DNA of 26,053 bases from Bacteroidaceae bacterium. Its GTDB lineage: Bacteria > Bacteroidota > Bacteroidia > Bacteroidales > Bacteroidaceae. The translations under genes were made by a program, and so were the position numbers. The stretch covers positions 1 to 26,053 of the forward strand of contig JAFZSA010000021.1 of NCBI GenBank assembly GCA_017619585.1, read 5' to 3'. A model generated the notes under the pieces. The model was not told where the DNA came from. It made no database searches and saw only the letters and a program-made list of their open reading frames with translations. This document shows, in pieces, positions 8,192-16,184 of this stretch (the first letter of the stretch is position 1; each line of letters begins with the position of its first letter).

Positions 8192-10300
8192 TTCTTGTTG
8201 CACTCCTTTCATACTCAGTGAGATGCGGTCACGCTGCTGGTCGACCTCCAACACACGGACCATAACATGCTGGTGAAGGCTGACAACGGTGGTGGGGTCC
8301 TTGACAAACTTGTCTGCCAACTGACTGACGTGCACCAGGCCCTTGGTGTGAACACCCACATCCACAAAGGCACCAAAGTTGGTGATATTGCTGACAATGC
8401 CGGGCAGTATCATGCCAGGGCGGAGGTCGGACAGTTCATGCACGGTGGGATCGAAGGCAAACTGGGTGAGGGGCTTTCTGGGGTCGCGACCGGGCTTCTC
8501 CAACTCTGCCATAATATCCTGTAGGGTAGGGAGGCCCACTGAATCTGAAACATATCTGTTGATATCTATCTGCTTGCGCTTCTCGTTGTCGGAGAGCAGG
8601 TCTTCAACCTTGCAGCCACAGTCCTTTGCCATTTGCTGCACAAGGGCATAACGCTCTGGGTGAACGGCACTATTGTCCAAAGGCTCTGTGCCGCCCTGCA
8701 CACGCAGGAAGCCTGCACACTGCTCAAAGGCCTTGGCACCCATACGGGGCACCTTCAGCAGCTCCCTGCGGGTACGGAAGGCACCGTTCTGCTTCCTGTA
8801 GTCTATGATGTTCTGTGCCAGAACAGGACCTAAACCACTGACGTAGGTGAGTAGGAACTTGCTGGCCGTATTCAGGTTCACACCCACACGGTTCACGCAA
8901 TTCTCTACTGTCTGGTCCAAGCTCTTCTTGAGGGCTGTCTGGTTGACATCCTTCTGATATTGTCCCACACCAATGCTACTGGGGTCTATCTTCACCAACT
9001 CGGCCAAGGGGTCCATCAGGCGCCGACCTATGCTGACGGCTCCACGAACGGTAACATCCTCGTTGGGGAACTCCTCACGGGCTACCTCGCTGGCGCTGTA
9101 GATACTGGCACCATCCTCGCTGACGCTATAGACCTCTGTGCCTTCTGGCAGTTCCAGATGATTGATGAAATCCTCTGTCTCACGGCCTGCCGTACCGTTT
9201 CCTATGGAGATAGCCTGAATTTTGTATTTCTCTATCAGCTTGCCCACTGTGAGCATGGCCTGCACCCTCTCGTTACGAGGCGGGTGGGGGAAGATAACAT
9301 CATGATGCAAGAGGTTGCCCTGATCATCCAGACAGACAACCTTACAGCCTGTACGGAAGCCTGGGTCAATGCCCATCACACGCTTCTGACCAAGGGGGCT
9401 TGCCATCAGCAACTGCTCCAGATTGCGTACGAAGATGCGGATGGCTTCCTCGTCGGCTTTCTGGCGCGATGAGGCTGCAAACTCGTTGCTGATACTGGGT
9501 TCCAAGAGACGTTTGTAACCATCTTCTACGGCTGCCTGAACAGCCTTGCTGCATTCATTATTGCCACGCACAAACTGACGGCTCAGACGCTCTATAGCCC
9601 GTTCGTCATCCACGCTGATGCTGATACGCAGGATACCTTCTGCCTCGCCTCTGCGCATAGCCAACAGGCGATGGCTGGTGCAACGGTCCAGGCGCTCCTG
9701 CCAGTCGAAGTAATCGCGGAAGTTCTGTCCCTCGGCATCCTTGCCCTTTACCACCTTGCTGCTGATAACGGCATGCATACTGAAGGTGGTACGCAGGGTG
9801 TTACGGGCACGCTCGTTCTCGCTGACCCACTCGGCAATGATATCCTGGGCACCTTGCAGAGGGTCCATGGGACAATCCTTATAGTGGGCCAATAGGGAAT
9901 TCAGCGATTCGGGGCCTTGTCTCATCAGACGTTTGGCCAAAGGTTCCAGTCCTGCCTCGCGTGCCACCTGTGCGCGTGTACGTCTCTTTTGTTTATAAGG
10001 CAGGTAGATATCCTCCAACTCTGTGCTGTCCCAACAGTTCTGTATGCGTTCAGCCAGCTCGGGCGTAAGCTTTCCCTGTCCCTCTATGGTGGTGAGGATG
10101 TACTCACGTCGTTTCTGCAACTCTGTAAGCTTATCTAACTCATTGCTTACCTGTGCCACCTGGATATCAGTCATGCCACCAGTGGCTTCCTTACGGTAAC
10201 GACTGATGAAAGGTATGGTAGCACCTTCCTGCAGCAAAGCTACGGTATTGGCAACGTGTTGCTCCTTAAGGCCCAAACGCTGGGCTATGATTTTTATCAT
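8189..10300 (-). CDS. tex: Tex-family RNA-binding transcription accessory protein
   Basis: A 703-aa cytoplasmic nucleic-acid-binding protein of the Tex family, a conserved bacterial factor related to eukaryotic Spt6. The N-terminal helical Tex region spans about 1-190 (PFISRYRKEATGGM is characteristic). A YqgF/RNase H-like domain starts near 315 (KRVMGIDPGFRTGCKV), helix-hairpin-helix repeats lie at about 480-550 (YVSGLGPVLAQNI, LLKVPRMGAKAFEQCAGF), and an S1 RNA-binding domain at about 628-700 (GIVSNITNFGAFVDVGV...GLVHVSQL). Length is normal for the family. The stop codon lies in a tandem array, and the 125 bp upstream are wholly repeats, so its promoter is not visible. Confidence 0.96.
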   Translation of the reverse strand: MIKIIAQRLGLKEQHVANTVALLQEGATIPFISRYRKEATGGMTDIQVAQVSNELDKLTELQKRREYILTTIEGQGKLTPELAERIQNCWDSTELEDIYLPYKQKRRTRAQVAREAGLEPLAKRLMRQGPESLNSLLAHYKDCPMDPLQGAQDIIAEWVSENERARNTLRTTFSMHAVISSKVVKGKDAEGQNFRDYFDWQERLDRCTSHRLLAMRRGEAEGILRISISVDDERAIERLSRQFVRGNNECSKAVQAAVEDGYKRLLEPSISNEFAASSRQKADEEAIRIFVRNLEQLLMASPLGQKRVMGIDPGFRTGCKVVCLDDQGNLLHHDVIFPHPPRNERVQAMLTVGKLIEKYKIQAISIGNGTAGRETEDFINHLELPEGTEVYSVSEDGASIYSASEVAREEFPNEDVTVRGAVSIGRRLMDPLAELVKIDPSSIGVGQYQKDVNQTALKKSLDQTVENCVNRVGVNLNTASKFLLTYVSGLGPVLAQNIIDYRKQNGAFRTRRELLKVPRMGAKAFEQCAGFLRVQGGTEPLDNSAVHPERYALVQQMAKDCGCKVEDLLSDNEKRKQIDINRYVSDSVGLPTLQDIMAELEKPGRDPRKPLTQFAFDPTVHELSDLRPGMILPGIVSNITNFGAFVDVGVHTKGLVHVSQLADKFVKDPTTVVSLHQHVMVRVLEVDQQRDRISLSMKGVQQE

Positions 10301-10310
10301 GGGGTTAATG

Positions 10311-10370
10311 GGGTTATAGGGGGTTATAGGGGGTTATAGGGTTTAATAGGGAGTGATAGGAATTCATAGC
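10311..10370 (+). repeat. Decamer array GGGTTATAGG
   Basis: Three exact GGGTTATAGG units, then GTTTAATAGG, GAGTGATAGG and AATTCATAGC, all in perfect 10-nt register. It lies between tex and the oxidoreductase gene. Confidence 0.9.
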
Positions 10371-10380
10371 GGTAGCAAAT

Positions 10381-10436
10381 TCTTCACTCTTCACTCTTCA
10401 CTCTTCAATCTTCATTCTTCATTCTTCACTTTTCAC
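10381..10436 (+). repeat. TCTTCAN heptamer array overlapping a gene end
   Basis: Eight consecutive 7-nt units: TCTTCAC three times, TCTTCAA, TCTTCAT twice, TCTTCAC, TTTTCAC. The last units encode, on the minus strand, the final residues SEK and the TGA stop of the oxidoreductase. Confidence 0.95.
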
Positions 10437-11403
10437 TCATCCTCTCCAACGCAATGGCAATCTCCTGTGCTACGCGGGTGACGTAGGGGATGATGATGTT
10501 GCAGTTGGGACGGTCCTCTATCAGTCGCCAGAATTCCTCAAACTCGTAGCTTAGGCGATGGCGTGAGGGATCAGCCTTGAAGGTCTGGGGTTCCTGACCA
10601 CGCAGATGCAGGGTGAACTCCTGCAGGACGCTGACAGAACCCTTTATCTCAATGTAACCCTTCTCGCCCTGGATGCAGGCAAAGCTCAGGCCATCTGAGT
10701 CCTTGGCGGCTCCCATGCTGACGACTGCCGTAGGATACTGCATGAGCAGTGTGCCACTGATGTCAACACCGTTCCAACCCAGATTGCGTGCATACTGGAT
10801 GGTACGTGGAGGGCCAAACAGACCTATGGTGAAGCAGAGGTTGTAGATGTTCAGGTCGCGCAGGCATCCACCAGCCTGTTCAGGATCGAAGACGGGTGTT
10901 ATCTCTCCATTCAGATAACGGTCATATCTGCTGCTATACTGCGAGTAGCACCCGTTTACCATACGGATAGTGCCCAGTTGGGGCAGCAAATCTGTAAGCT
11001 GACGGAAGAGGGGCATATACAACAGGCTGAAAGCCGGCAGGCAATAGACACACCTCTGGACGGCAGCATCAAAGATGGCATCCGTCTCTACACGATCAAC
11101 GGCAATAGGTTTCTCTATAATCACATTGTGCCCAGTCTCTATGGCCTGAAGGGCATATTGGAAGTGAACGTGATTGGCATTGGCAATATAAACAAAATCG
11201 GCCTCTGCCTCCTGAAGCATACGTGAATAATCTGTGTACACGAAGCCTGTTGGGGCATAGGCCTGACACAGGTCTATAGCATGTTCCACACTCTTCTCGC
11301 GCGAGAAGATGCCTGTTACCTCTATCTTACCCGCAAATTCGTGCTGAAGCATCTTCAGCACCTCTTCAACAATTTTGCCTGTTCCGGCTATGCTTATTTT
11401 CAT
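10426..11403 (-). CDS. Gfo/Idh/MocA-family oxidoreductase
   Basis: A 325-aa cytoplasmic NAD(P)-dependent oxidoreductase, probably acting on a sugar or related polyol; the substrate is not identifiable. A Rossmann fold opens the protein (MKISIAGTGKIVEEVLKML), IANANHVH follows, and IIEKPIAV at about residues 91-98 holds the conserved EKP motif. The C-terminal alpha/beta domain is typical of the family. The frame is open 26 codons further upstream, but the start at 11403 is preferred because the Rossmann glycine motif must lie near the N-terminus and TAnnTTTG promoter elements lie at 11424-11440, inside the longer frame. The last residues and stop are encoded by a TCTTCAN array. Confidence 0.88.
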   Translation of the reverse strand: MKISIAGTGKIVEEVLKMLQHEFAGKIEVTGIFSREKSVEHAIDLCQAYAPTGFVYTDYSRMLQEAEADFVYIANANHVHFQYALQAIETGHNVIIEKPIAVDRVETDAIFDAAVQRCVYCLPAFSLLYMPLFRQLTDLLPQLGTIRMVNGCYSQYSSRYDRYLNGEITPVFDPEQAGGCLRDLNIYNLCFTIGLFGPPRTIQYARNLGWNGVDISGTLLMQYPTAVVSMGAAKDSDGLSFACIQGEKGYIEIKGSVSVLQEFTLHLRGQEPQTFKADPSRHRLSYEFEEFWRLIEDRPNCNIIIPYVTRVAQEIAIALERMSEK

Positions 11404-11423
11404 AATGTAATGCGTATTGTCTT

Positions 11424-11440
11424 GCAAATTACGCAAATTA
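11424..11440 (-). promoter_or_regulatory. Possible promoter of the oxidoreductase gene
   Basis: On the minus strand two overlapping -7 candidates, each TAATTTGC, occur 9 nt apart (plus-strand 11433-11440 and 11424-11431). A TTG lies about 21 nt upstream of the nearer one, a loose -33 match. Confidence 0.45.
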
Positions 11441-11496
11441 CGAAAAGAAAAACAACCGAAACAGGCAAAAAATGGGGACAAATGGGGGATTTGCCC

Positions 11497-13392
11497 TTAG
11501 AAGTGGAGATTTACACCACCCATGAAGGTAGCCTTGGGCATAAAGTAGCCATTGTAAGTCTGGTAGCGCTCTGCCAGCAGGTTATCGCCCTTGGCAAAGA
11601 CAGACATCCAGGGCAGTACCTTGTAGCTGACAGTAGCATTCAGCAGGGTGAAGTTCTCTTTCTGAGCATTGGCACCTGTTGTCAGGTACAGACCGCTGAC
11701 GTTCTGCAGACCTGCAGAGACGGTCCACTTCTGGTTGTGATAGTTGGCTCCGATGTAGAGCTTGCCCTCGGGAGCACCTATGATGGGTGTATCCATACGC
11801 AGGAAAGAGTAGTTGCCGTTCACGCTCCAGTGGCTGTCGATGGCATAGTCGGCAGAGAGCTCGATACCCCAGTTCTCGAAGTCGCCTGTGTTCACATTGC
11901 GGGGACGTCCGTTCACCATGACCTTGTTGATAAGGTTCTTGCCCTTGATGTAGAAGATATTGGCACCAATGTGAGCCTTATTGCCAATGCGCTGGGTGTA
12001 GGCAATCTCGTAGTTCATCATGCTCTCGGGCAACAGATCTGTTGTGGCTGGTGGGAACATATACATATCGCGTATAACGGGATTGCGGAAGCCCTTGCTT
12101 ACCAAAGCCTTGATATCAGCATAACGGGTGGGGTGGAAGGAGAGGCCTCCCTGAGGAACCAACTCTGTGCCTATGACAGAATGCCAGTCGACGCGCAATC
12201 CTGCATCCAAGGTCAGCCATTTGCAGATGTCCTGACGGAAGTCGACGTATGTTCCAACCTCATCGGCATGCTGGTTCTCTACCAGGTTGCCATCGGCATC
12301 CTTTACCAGGTAGGTTTTGGCTCCGGATGTCTTGTCCTCGTTCCAGGCACTACCACCAAAGTGCTGCCAGTCAACGCCAACGGTTACGGTGTTTCCCTCG
12401 AAGAAGTGTGCACTCTGATACCAAGTGATACCGGCTATGTAGTCATCATGTTTGTAGAGGGCAGTCTTGGGAGTGCCGCCTACGTTGTAGCCATCATCTA
12501 TATTGTGGTGTCCCCAGTCGCAGTAGGCACGCAGGGTACCTTCTGTATTCTGGTAGCTGTTGCTCAGGCTGATGCTGGCCAATCCACGTGTAATCTTGGC
12601 GTCATTGTCCAGTAGGGGAGCAGTAACGGCTCCGGGGTTGCTGGCATTGAAGTGGGTAATATGGGCATCAGAGAAAGCCTTCCAGTGTTCAGAGAACTCG
12701 TAACCCAACTTCACGTAGCCTCCAAACTGCTCGAATTCGCTATTGGGACGATGTCCGTCGGTACGCTGGTATTGTACTCCCACAACGCTGCTGAAGCCAT
12801 TCTTGCGGAAACGGTTCACACCATCAGCCTGGAAAGTCCCGTAGCTGCCGCCTTGCAGACGGATATCTGTCTTGCAACCGTCCTGATTCATCTGTCGTGT
12901 AACAATGTTCACTACGCCTCCCATGGCATTGCTGCCATACAAAAGGCTGGCAGGACCACGAACCACTTCAACCTTCTCTGCCATCATGGTCTGGTAGGCG
13001 TCTGGGATGGGATGTCCCATCAGGCCTGCATATTGTGGCTGTCCGTCTATGAGTACCAGCAACTGGGCACCGCTTCCTACGCCTCTGACCTTCAGGTCGC
13101 CAGCGCCTGTGTTTACGCCATAACCTAAGATGCCTCTGCTGGTAGAGTAGAGACCTGGTGTCTGCTCCATAACGGTGGGCAGAATGGAAGAACGATAGTT
13201 CTGGTTGAGTTTCTCGTTACTGATACTGGTAATGGTAAGAGGCAGATGACGTGCATCTGTGGCATTACGGGTGCCTGTAACCACTACCTCGTTCATTCGT
13301 GTGGTGTCTTTGAGGGTTTCTGGTTGTGTTTCTGCTTGCAAAGAAAGGCAAGCGGCGCTTGTAGCCAACAGAAACAAAGTTCGGATTTGCAT
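11497..13392 (-). CDS. TonB-dependent outer membrane receptor
   Basis: A 631-aa outer membrane receptor for energised uptake. Residues 1-20 are a signal peptide. A TonB-box-like segment (MNEVVVTGTRN, about 33-43) is followed by a plug domain to about 170 with hallmark sequences LKVRGVGSGAQLLVLIDGQP and VEVVRGPASLLYGSNAMGGVVNIVTR (spelled here in parts: VEVVRGPASLLYG, NAMGGVVNIVTR). The remainder is a 22-strand-type barrel ending in Phe (GGVNLHF). It lacks the carboxypeptidase-regulatory-like N-terminal domain of SusC proteins and has no SusD neighbour, so it resembles BtuB or siderophore/heme receptors more than a glycan importer. The ligand is unknown. Confidence 0.9.
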   Translation of the reverse strand: MQIRTLFLLATSAACLSLQAETQPETLKDTTRMNEVVVTGTRNATDARHLPLTITSISNEKLNQNYRSSILPTVMEQTPGLYSTSRGILGYGVNTGAGDLKVRGVGSGAQLLVLIDGQPQYAGLMGHPIPDAYQTMMAEKVEVVRGPASLLYGSNAMGGVVNIVTRQMNQDGCKTDIRLQGGSYGTFQADGVNRFRKNGFSSVVGVQYQRTDGHRPNSEFEQFGGYVKLGYEFSEHWKAFSDAHITHFNASNPGAVTAPLLDNDAKITRGLASISLSNSYQNTEGTLRAYCDWGHHNIDDGYNVGGTPKTALYKHDDYIAGITWYQSAHFFEGNTVTVGVDWQHFGGSAWNEDKTSGAKTYLVKDADGNLVENQHADEVGTYVDFRQDICKWLTLDAGLRVDWHSVIGTELVPQGGLSFHPTRYADIKALVSKGFRNPVIRDMYMFPPATTDLLPESMMNYEIAYTQRIGNKAHIGANIFYIKGKNLINKVMVNGRPRNVNTGDFENWGIELSADYAIDSHWSVNGNYSFLRMDTPIIGAPEGKLYIGANYHNQKWTVSAGLQNVSGLYLTTGANAQKENFTLLNATVSYKVLPWMSVFAKGDNLLAERYQTYNGYFMPKATFMGGVNLHF

Positions 13393-13438
13393 AAATAAAT
13401 TTGTTAGTTTGTTAATTTTTGGATTCTGGTTTTGAAGG

Positions 13439-13446
13439 CAAAAGTA
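13439..13446 (-). promoter_or_regulatory. -7 element of the TonB receptor gene
   Basis: On the minus strand TACTTTTG matches TAnnTTTG, 46 nt ahead of the start codon. The -33 position falls in the TAATTCA heptamer array and is a poor match (TATG). Confidence 0.45.
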
Positions 13447-13453
13447 GTGATTT

Positions 13454-13488
13454 TAATTCATAATCCATAATTTGTAATTCATAATTAT
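13454..13488 (+). repeat. TAATTCA heptamer array
   Basis: Five 7-nt units in register: TAATTCA, TAATCCA, TAATTTG, TAATTCA, TAATTAT. It lies between two divergent genes. Confidence 0.8.
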
Positions 13489-13526
13489 GTAACTTTTTGG
13501 CATAATGTGAATTTTTTTCGTAAATT

Positions 13527-13542
13527 TGCTCTTCTTCAAGAG
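13527..13542 (+). other. Small hairpin in divergent intergenic region
   Basis: GCTCTT and AAGAGC form a perfect 6-bp stem around CTTC, just after a second -7-like motif TAAATTTG (13521-13528). There is no T-run, so it is not a terminator. Confidence 0.4.
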
Positions 13543-13581
13543 CGAACTTACTCCGTCTCGGCATAAAAAAGATAGAAATCT

Positions 13582-13612
13582 TTTGTTCTGCTCTCGACTT
13601 TTCGTAACTTTG
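13582..13612 (+). promoter_or_regulatory. Promoter of the GH31 gene
   Basis: TTTG (13582-13585), a 19-base spacer and TAACTTTG (13605-13612) match the consensus exactly. The leader is about 15 nt before ATG at 13635. Confidence 0.8.
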
Positions 13613-13634
13613 ACCCAGCAAAATAACCTAAAAA

Positions 13635-15200
13635 ATGAACCAACTATTATCCAGAAGCCGTATCCTTCTGCTTTTCCTGCTTTGTTTTAGAGTGTGCCTT
13701 GCCAATGAGCAATGGAACCCTCAAGCCGATAGTGCAGCCATTGTGGTAAGCGGAAAGGCAAGATTCACCATCCTTACATCACGACTGATACGTATCCAGT
13801 ACAGTAGCACCTCAAAATTCGAGGACAGGGCCACCTTTGCCGTTGTCAACCGTCGTCTGCCTGTTCCCCGTTTCACACAGCGAACAGAAGACGGTTACCT
13901 TATCATCGAGACAGACAGCCTTACGCTCCGCTACAAGGTGGGTTCCGCCATTACAGCTACGCAGAAGAACAGTAAGATTCTGGGCATTACCTTCAATATG
14001 AACGGACGGACTATCCTGTGGTACCCTGGCAAGGATGATGCCATGAACCTGTTGGGAACACAACGAACGTTGGACGGTGATATCGGTGATACGCATCGTG
14101 TCTCACTGGAGAAAGGCTTGCTTTCGCGCGACGGATGGGCCATCCTGGACGAATCACCACAGACAAAGCGTGGAGACGGCAGCTGCTCTTTTCCCTTCGG
14201 AGCTACCGTAGATGGTATTCCCTGGGTTGATAAGCCCGTCGACAGCAGGGCTATCGACTGGTATTTTCTGGGCTATGGACATCAGTACAAAGAGGCTCTG
14301 GGCGATTATGTGAGGATTGCCGGTCGTCAGCCCTTGCCACCCCTCTATATGTTCGGCTATTGGTACAGCAAGTACCAGGCTTATTCGCAGAGCGAGTTCC
14401 AACAGATAGTGAAGGATATGGAGAGCAAGAAGGTGCCCCATGATGTGCTGATGCTGGATTGCGACTGGCACCAGAACTCCTGGACGGGATGGACGTGGAA
14501 CAAATCCCTTATCCCTACGCCTAAGACCCTGCTCTCGTGGATGCATACCCATAACACCCGTACGGCTCTGAACCTGCATCCTGCCGATGGAATAGGGAGC
14601 AGCGATGATAATTTCAGCAAGATACGTGATGATATGGGGCTCCCGTCTGATGCTACCACCGTTCCCTGGCAACTGGAGGACAGTACCTTCTATCGTACTT
14701 TCTTCAAGAATATCATCCGTGTACGTGAGAATGAGGGCGTAGATTTCTGGTGGCTCGACTGGCAGCAGGATAAGACCAGCAGCTACATAGCAGGCTTGGG
14801 ACATACTTTCTGGCTGAACCATGTCTTCTATAATGATATGCGTCTGAACCGTCCTGACCGCAGGCCTGTGGTCTTTCATCGCTGGGGCGGCATGGGCAGT
14901 CATCGTTACCCATTGGGATTCTCTGGCGATACGTTTGCTACTTTTGGCACATTGCAGTTCGAGTCTTACTACACAGCCACCTCTGCAAATGTATGCTTTG
15001 GCTATTGGGGACACGATGGGGGAGGATACCTACAGCCCAACGATATAAAGACCGACCCCGAGCTGGTGCTCCGCTGGATGCAGTTTTGTGCCTTCCAACC
15101 TATCTTCAGAACGCATGGTTCCAGTCAGAGTGGTTGTGAACGCCGTATCTGGAAGTTCTCTAACTTCAACCTTCAGAATCAGGTATTCCAGTTCCGCTAA
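13635..15200 (+). CDS. GH31 alpha-glycosidase, N-terminal and catalytic part
   Basis: A 521-aa open frame. Residues 1-23 are a signal peptide ending CLA. The N-terminal beta-sandwich covers about 25-230 and the GH31 barrel starts near PPLYMFGYWYSKY (235-247). The candidate nucleophile is Asp375 in WWLDW and the candidate acid/base is Asp432 in GFSGDT. GHDGGG at 460-464 is also typical. GH31 enzymes known to date hydrolyse alpha-glucosides, alpha-xylosides or alpha-galactosides; which applies here is not clear. The frame stops just before the last strand of the barrel, so the truncated product would lack the end of the barrel and the C-terminal domains and probably would not fold. Confidence 0.8.
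   Translation: MNQLLSRSRILLLFLLCFRVCLANEQWNPQADSAAIVVSGKARFTILTSRLIRIQYSSTSKFEDRATFAVVNRRLPVPRFTQRTEDGYLIIETDSLTLRYKVGSAITATQKNSKILGITFNMNGRTILWYPGKDDAMNLLGTQRTLDGDIGDTHRVSLEKGLLSRDGWAILDESPQTKRGDGSCSFPFGATVDGIPWVDKPVDSRAIDWYFLGYGHQYKEALGDYVRIAGRQPLPPLYMFGYWYSKYQAYSQSEFQQIVKDMESKKVPHDVLMLDCDWHQNSWTGWTWNKSLIPTPKTLLSWMHTHNTRTALNLHPADGIGSSDDNFSKIRDDMGLPSDATTVPWQLEDSTFYRTFFKNIIRVRENEGVDFWWLDWQQDKTSSYIAGLGHTFWLNHVFYNDMRLNRPDRRPVVFHRWGGMGSHRYPLGFSGDTFATFGTLQFESYYTATSANVCFGYWGHDGGGYLQPNDIKTDPELVLRWMQFCAFQPIFRTHGSSQSGCERRIWKFSNFNLQNQVFQFR
15198..15200 (+). other. In-frame TAA interrupting GH31
   Basis: The codon context is CGC TAA TCC TTG. The reading frame continues with strong family similarity on both sides. 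TAA is an ordinary stop for other genes here (3407-5905 and 24686-25999), so a changed genetic code is excluded. Confidence 0.85.
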
Positions 15201-15203
15201 TCC

Positions 15204-16184
15204 TTGGTACCTTATATCTACACGGCTGCCCGCGAGGCTTATGATACAGGTGTTTCCATCTGTCGTCCCCTCTATTACGAGTGGCCCGAGGAGAATCGTT
15301 CCTATACTACAGAAGACGAGTACCTCTTTGGCTCGCAGATGCTGGTGGCTCCCATCTCAACCCCTGTCAGTAGTGATGATACCAGCGAACGTGATATATG
15401 GCTGCCAGAGGGTGAGTGGTTTGATGTATGCAGAGGTTATGTGCGTGAGGGCGAAACACGTTTCACGGATCAGTACGCCCTTAATGAGATTCCGTACTTC
15501 ATTCGTGGGGGAAGTATTATCCCCACTTATGAACCCAGTATCCAGCACTTGAAGAAACCCGTTGACAAGCTGGTGCTTTGGGTTATTCCCGGCACGGAGG
15601 GTGAGGGACGTTTCTATGAGGATCATGGCGACAATGAAGACTATCGCAATGGGGCCTTTGCCATTACCCGTTTCAGCCAGCAACGTGGTGGTGATGCTGT
15701 AACGTTGACAATAGCCCCCAGAGAGGGGAGCTACGAGGGAATGCCAGAGAGTAGGGATGTAGAGGTGCAGTTCTGGGCACAGGAAAAGCCTTATCAGGTT
15801 ACTGTAGATGGGCAGGAAGTTGCGGAATGGACCTACGATGAGGTGCTGCGACGTCTGACCCTGCAACTTCCCAATAGGGTTTGTAGCAAAGAAACGGTTA
15901 TCTGCCTATATGCCAATGCAACGGATATTGCTGCGCAGAAGGGGGCCCAAACACCTGTTTTGCGCTATCAGGCCGACAGGGCACTGTTGCAGTTGAAAAG
16001 CGACCATACAGTCAATAGAATTTGCTTGAGTGTGGTGGATTTGTCAGGGCGTGAGTTGCTGCATCAGGTTTCTTCTCATACCACAGAGGCTCAGCTTAGC
16101 CTCTCTTCTCTTCCTACAGGAGAATATGTCTGCAGAGCTAATGCCGACGGATTTGTTGTTACACGTAAAATCATTAAGTTATGA
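15204..16184 (+). CDS. GH31 C-terminal part with T9SS type-A tail
   Basis: The continuation of the interrupted gene. The only near start is TTG at 15204, without a ribosome binding site or signal peptide, so independent expression as an exported protein is unlikely. VPYIYTAAREAYDTGVSICRP completes the GH31 barrel (given here as VPYIYTAAREAYDTG, ICRPLYYEWP), and LFGSQMLVAPI begins the proximal C-terminal domain. The last 65 residues (VVDLSGRELL, LPTGEYVCRANADGFVVTRK) form a full T9SS type-A sorting domain. The TGA stop overlaps the ATG of the next gene (ATGA, 16181-16184). Confidence 0.7.
   Translation: MVPYIYTAAREAYDTGVSICRPLYYEWPEENRSYTTEDEYLFGSQMLVAPISTPVSSDDTSERDIWLPEGEWFDVCRGYVREGETRFTDQYALNEIPYFIRGGSIIPTYEPSIQHLKKPVDKLVLWVIPGTEGEGRFYEDHGDNEDYRNGAFAITRFSQQRGGDAVTLTIAPREGSYEGMPESRDVEVQFWAQEKPYQVTVDGQEVAEWTYDEVLRRLTLQLPNRVCSKETVICLYANATDIAAQKGAQTPVLRYQADRALLQLKSDHTVNRICLSVVDLSGRELLHQVSSHTTEAQLSLSSLPTGEYVCRANADGFVVTRKIIKL

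Larger units (their letters stand above)
13635..16184 (+). pseudogene. GH31 alpha-glycosidase gene interrupted by one in-frame TAA
   Basis: Two open stretches, 13635-15200 and 15201-16184, are in the same reading frame and together make one complete GH31 protein of about 849 residues: signal peptide, N-terminal beta-sandwich, catalytic barrel, C-terminal beta domains and a full T9SS type-A tail. They are separated by a single TAA (15198-15200). Across the join the sequence reads VFQFR-stop-SLVPYIYTAAREAYDTG, and GH31 relatives usually have an aromatic or polar residue there, so TAC or TAT changed to TAA is the simplest explanation. No bases appear lost. It may be a real nonsense mutation, a rare readthrough or a sequence error. 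Both catalytic aspartates lie before the stop. Confidence 0.85.

Noticed and set aside
10381..10436. Regular arrays suggested a CRISPR.
   Set aside because: Units are 7-10 nt with no spacers, and there are no cas genes.
11404..11481. Longer start for the oxidoreductase (26 extra residues).
   Set aside because: The extra part contains the likely promoter, and the Rossmann motif should start near the N-terminus.
11281..12615. Long plus-strand frame of 444 codons opposite the TonB receptor.
   Set aside because: It is a shadow: the opposite strand encodes a clear TonB-dependent receptor, and the plus-strand product has no recognisable domain or signal peptide.
13412..13621. Minus-strand frame of 69 codons in the divergent intergenic region.
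   Set aside because: It spans the GH31 promoter, the hairpin and the TAATTCA array, so it is better explained as regulatory and repeat DNA that is open by chance.
14154..15014. Minus-strand frame of 286 codons opposite GH31.
   Set aside because: It lies wholly within the conserved GH31 catalytic region on the other strand and resembles nothing known.
15198..15200. Recoded stop codon (changed genetic code).
   Set aside because: TAA ends other genes in the window normally, for example at 5903-5905 and 25997-25999.
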